Of a DNA stretch of 5,674 nucleotides, positions 4,871 through 5,674 are shown one piece after another. This DNA comes from Methanosarcina sp. UBA5. Lineage in GTDB: Archaea; Halobacteriota; Methanosarcinia; Methanosarcinales; Methanosarcinaceae. A program made the position numbers and the translations under genes. The notes beneath the pieces were generated by a model, which was not told where the DNA came from, made no database searches, and saw only the letters and a program-made list of their open reading frames with translations. The number at the start of each line of letters is the position of its first letter. Position 1 is the first letter of the stretch. The stretch is from assembly GCF_002505485.1 (NCBI RefSeq), contig NZ_DAVG01000018.1:4747-10420 (forward strand). The letters run 5' to 3'.

Positions 4871-4897
4871 GAGAATTGCCTTGCCTTCTCTTTTTTT
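4871..4897 (+). terminator. Hairpin plus T7 terminator after the zinc-ribbon gene
   Basis: GAGAA (4871-4875) pairs with TTCTC (4886-4890) across a 10-nt loop and is followed at once by seven T (4891-4897). Archaeal termination depends mainly on the T-run; the short stem may add to it. It separates the zinc-ribbon gene from the DUF378 gene. Confidence 0.55.
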
Positions 4898-4937
4898 AGA
4901 TTTTTGTGTTTTCGGAACATCGATATAGTTTTCTATT

Positions 4938-4965
4938 ATTAATATACGAGTCAAATACAAAGGGA
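4938..4965 (+). promoter_or_regulatory. Candidate promoter of the DUF378 gene, possibly leaderless
   Basis: ATTAATATAC (4938-4947) is TATA-like and centred about 24 bp before ATG 4966, so transcription could begin at the start codon itself. AAGGGA (4960-4965) abuts the ATG, too close to act as a normal ribosome binding site. A second TATA-like stretch at 4919-4927 would give a short leader instead. Confidence 0.35.
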
Positions 4966-5169
4966 ATGGTAGTAAGAAATTCGATTGACTGGATTGCACT
5001 TATACTTGTCATCGTGGGTGGATTGAATTGGGGACTTGTTGGGCTCTTAAATTTCGATCTTGTAGCTGCCATTTTTGGAATGGGGAACTTACTTGCCAGA
5101 ATTGTATATATACTCGTTGGGATTTCTGCAGTTTATATGATTTATTCCGTCACTAAGGACATGACTTAA
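4966..5169 (+). CDS. DUF378 family two-helix membrane protein (67 aa)
   Basis: The 67-aa protein has two transmembrane segments, about residues 9-29 and 42-61, joined by the family motif GGLNWGLVGLLNFDLVAAIF (18-37). This matches the small bacterial and archaeal DUF378 (YuzA-like) membrane proteins, which are about 65-80 aa; their function is not known. The start is taken at ATG 4966, because the family usually begins a few residues before the IDWIALILV segment. An in-frame GTG at 4906 would add 20 residues (MFSEHRYSF...) with no family resemblance and no ribosome binding site. Five T at 5180-5184 may end the transcript. The gene lies in the interval between outward-facing IS6-like ends B and C. 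Confidence 0.88.
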   Translation: MVVRNSIDWIALILVIVGGLNWGLVGLLNFDLVAAIFGMGNLLARIVYILVGISAVYMIYSVTKDMT

Positions 5170-5214
5170 AATAAGAGACTTTTTATTAATTTCCATGCTT
5201 TGTTGATTAATATT

Positions 5215-5234
5215 GGTTCCGTTGCAAAAAATCT
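5215..5234 (+). repeat. IS6-like insertion-sequence end, copy C (faces right)
   Basis: GGTTCCGTTGCAAAAAATCT is the best-preserved of the three copies, with the terminal GG intact, and is the closest in form to IS6-family ends such as those of IS257/IS26. The element it would terminate extends rightward into the broken minus-strand reading frame at 5305-5442. No opposite end is visible before the window edge. Confidence 0.65.
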
Positions 5235-5293
5235 CAGAATAAGCATGTAAATCTACAGACAATGAACAAAAGTTAAAATATTCAAAAAGATTT

Positions 5294-5379
5294 ATCAATA
5301 GAGCTTATCCAAAAACCAATTTTACTCCCACATCAATAAAAATTTCAGAACAATTTTCATGATCAAAAGCTCTATTGAT
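5294..5379. repeat. 13-bp perfect inverted repeat
   Basis: ATCAATAGAGCTT (5294-5306) and AAGCTCTATTGAT (5367-5379) are exact reverse complements separated by 60 bp. One arm covers part of the stop codon of the broken frame and the other covers codons for its Asn-Arg-Ala-Phe. It may be a recombination scar or an RNA hairpin; no function is assigned. Confidence 0.5.
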
Positions 5380-5442
5380 TATTCCATATTCGTGACTCAG
5401 AGAAGTAATTTTGAGTTTTGGGATTAGCTCAAATAAAAATAA
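5305..5442 (-). pseudogene. 3' remnant of a broken reading frame next to IS end C
   Basis: The minus strand is open from about 5442 to TAA at 5305-5307 and translates to about 45 residues, including ELIPKLKITSLSHEYGIINR and ending IFIDVGVKLVFG. The text reads like protein, yet there is no start codon and a TAG lies in frame at 5449-5451, just where the ribosome binding site of the next gene begins. The likeliest reading is the C-terminus of a gene, possibly the transposase, cut off when its insertion sequence was truncated. The stop is 90 bp inside IS end C, consistent with that. The sequence does not resemble IS6 transposase C-termini that I know, so the assignment is uncertain. Confidence 0.4.
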
Positions 5443-5457
5443 GGGGGACTACTGGGA

Positions 5458-5674
5458 TTGGTTTCTTCCAAAATTACTCCTGTTTTTTCTCTGGCAGCGT
5501 TTGCAGTTATTCACAGCCTGACTGCGAGCCTGCCCTTCAAACGCCTCCTCATGCGGGGTCTGGGTTCCAGGGCAGATAGGTTGTATCTGCCGGTATATAG
5601 CCTAGTTGCAATGCTAACGATATTGCCGCTCGTTTATCAGCTCTACAAAAATCCTGGACGGGTTCTCTATAAAA
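5458..5674 (+). CDS. NnrU / isoprenylcysteine methyltransferase-like membrane protein (5' part)
   Basis: The frame from TTG 5458 is open to the right edge (72 codons) and encodes the N-terminus of a polytopic membrane protein: helix 1 at about 7-24 (TPVFSLAAFAVIHSLTAS), the conserved-looking loop HSLTASLPFKRLLMRGLGSR (19-38), ADRLYLPVYSL, then helix 2 at about 43-60 and YQLYKNPGRVLY. The His-Ser-Leu segment after helix 1 and the RxYR/RLY-type segment resemble NnrU and isoprenylcysteine carboxyl methyltransferase-like proteins, whose catalytic part would lie beyond the window. The TTG start is chosen because AGGGGGA (5442-5448) is 9 bp upstream, a stop (TAA, 5440-5442) bounds the frame, and no ATG lies before helix 1. 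GC content is clearly higher than in the island genes, as expected for a resident chromosomal gene. Confidence 0.75.
   Translation, partial: MVSSKITPVFSLAAFAVIHSLTASLPFKRLLMRGLGSRADRLYLPVYSLVAMLTILPLVYQLYKNPGRVLYK

Noticed and set aside
939..5234. Three 18-mer copies as a CRISPR-like or regulatory repeat family
   Set aside because: The copies are far apart, in mixed orientation and without regular spacing; the GG-terminal, TGTTGCAAA-like form fits insertion-sequence ends better.

Overview
The window looks like a piece of a Methanosarcina-type methanogenic archaeon. The reasons are AT-rich spacers with archaeal TATA boxes (for example 1511-1527 and 2161-2174), GGAGG-type ribosome binding sites, and a set of genes typical of that group: a polytopic DUF4013/DUF7847-like membrane protein, a small heat-shock protein, a DUF378-type two-helix membrane protein and an NnrU/isoprenylcysteine-methyltransferase-like membrane protein. 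This assignment comes from reading the proteins, not from a search.

Layout: (1) 1-897, minus strand, the membrane protein, running off the left edge. (2) 898-1353, an AT-rich spacer that starts with an IS6-like insertion-sequence end (939-958). (3) 1354-2347, three small genes in a row on the minus strand: a 40-aa charged peptide, a 191-aa tyrosine recombinase consisting only of the catalytic domain, and a 61-aa orphan. (4) 2348-2576, a spacer with a tandem direct repeat and the hsp20 promoter. (5) 2577-4142, plus strand, an sHSP with an unusual proline-rich tail followed by a 337-aa membrane protein of unknown function with clearly lower GC. (6) 4143-4680, a repeat-rich spacer holding a 136-bp MITE with a perfect 8-bp target duplication, a second copy of a 35-bp dyad repeat, and a second IS6-like end pointing the opposite way. 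(7) 4681-5169, a 38-aa zinc-ribbon protein and the DUF378 protein. (8) 5170-5457, a third IS6-like end and the 3' remnant of a broken reading frame. (9) 5458-5674, the start of the NnrU-like gene, running off the right edge.

Taken together, the window reads as an accessory island between two chromosomal membrane-protein genes, built up by repeated mobile-element activity. The first two IS6-like ends face inward and enclose about 3.6 kb (recombinase, sHSP, unknown membrane protein, MITE). The second and third face outward around the zinc-ribbon/DUF378 pair. No intact transposase is present. The 35-bp dyad repeat beside the recombinase operon is repeated about 2.2 kb away. These features suggest, but do not prove, a small integrated or immobilised element. 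I found no CRISPR array, tRNA or rRNA.
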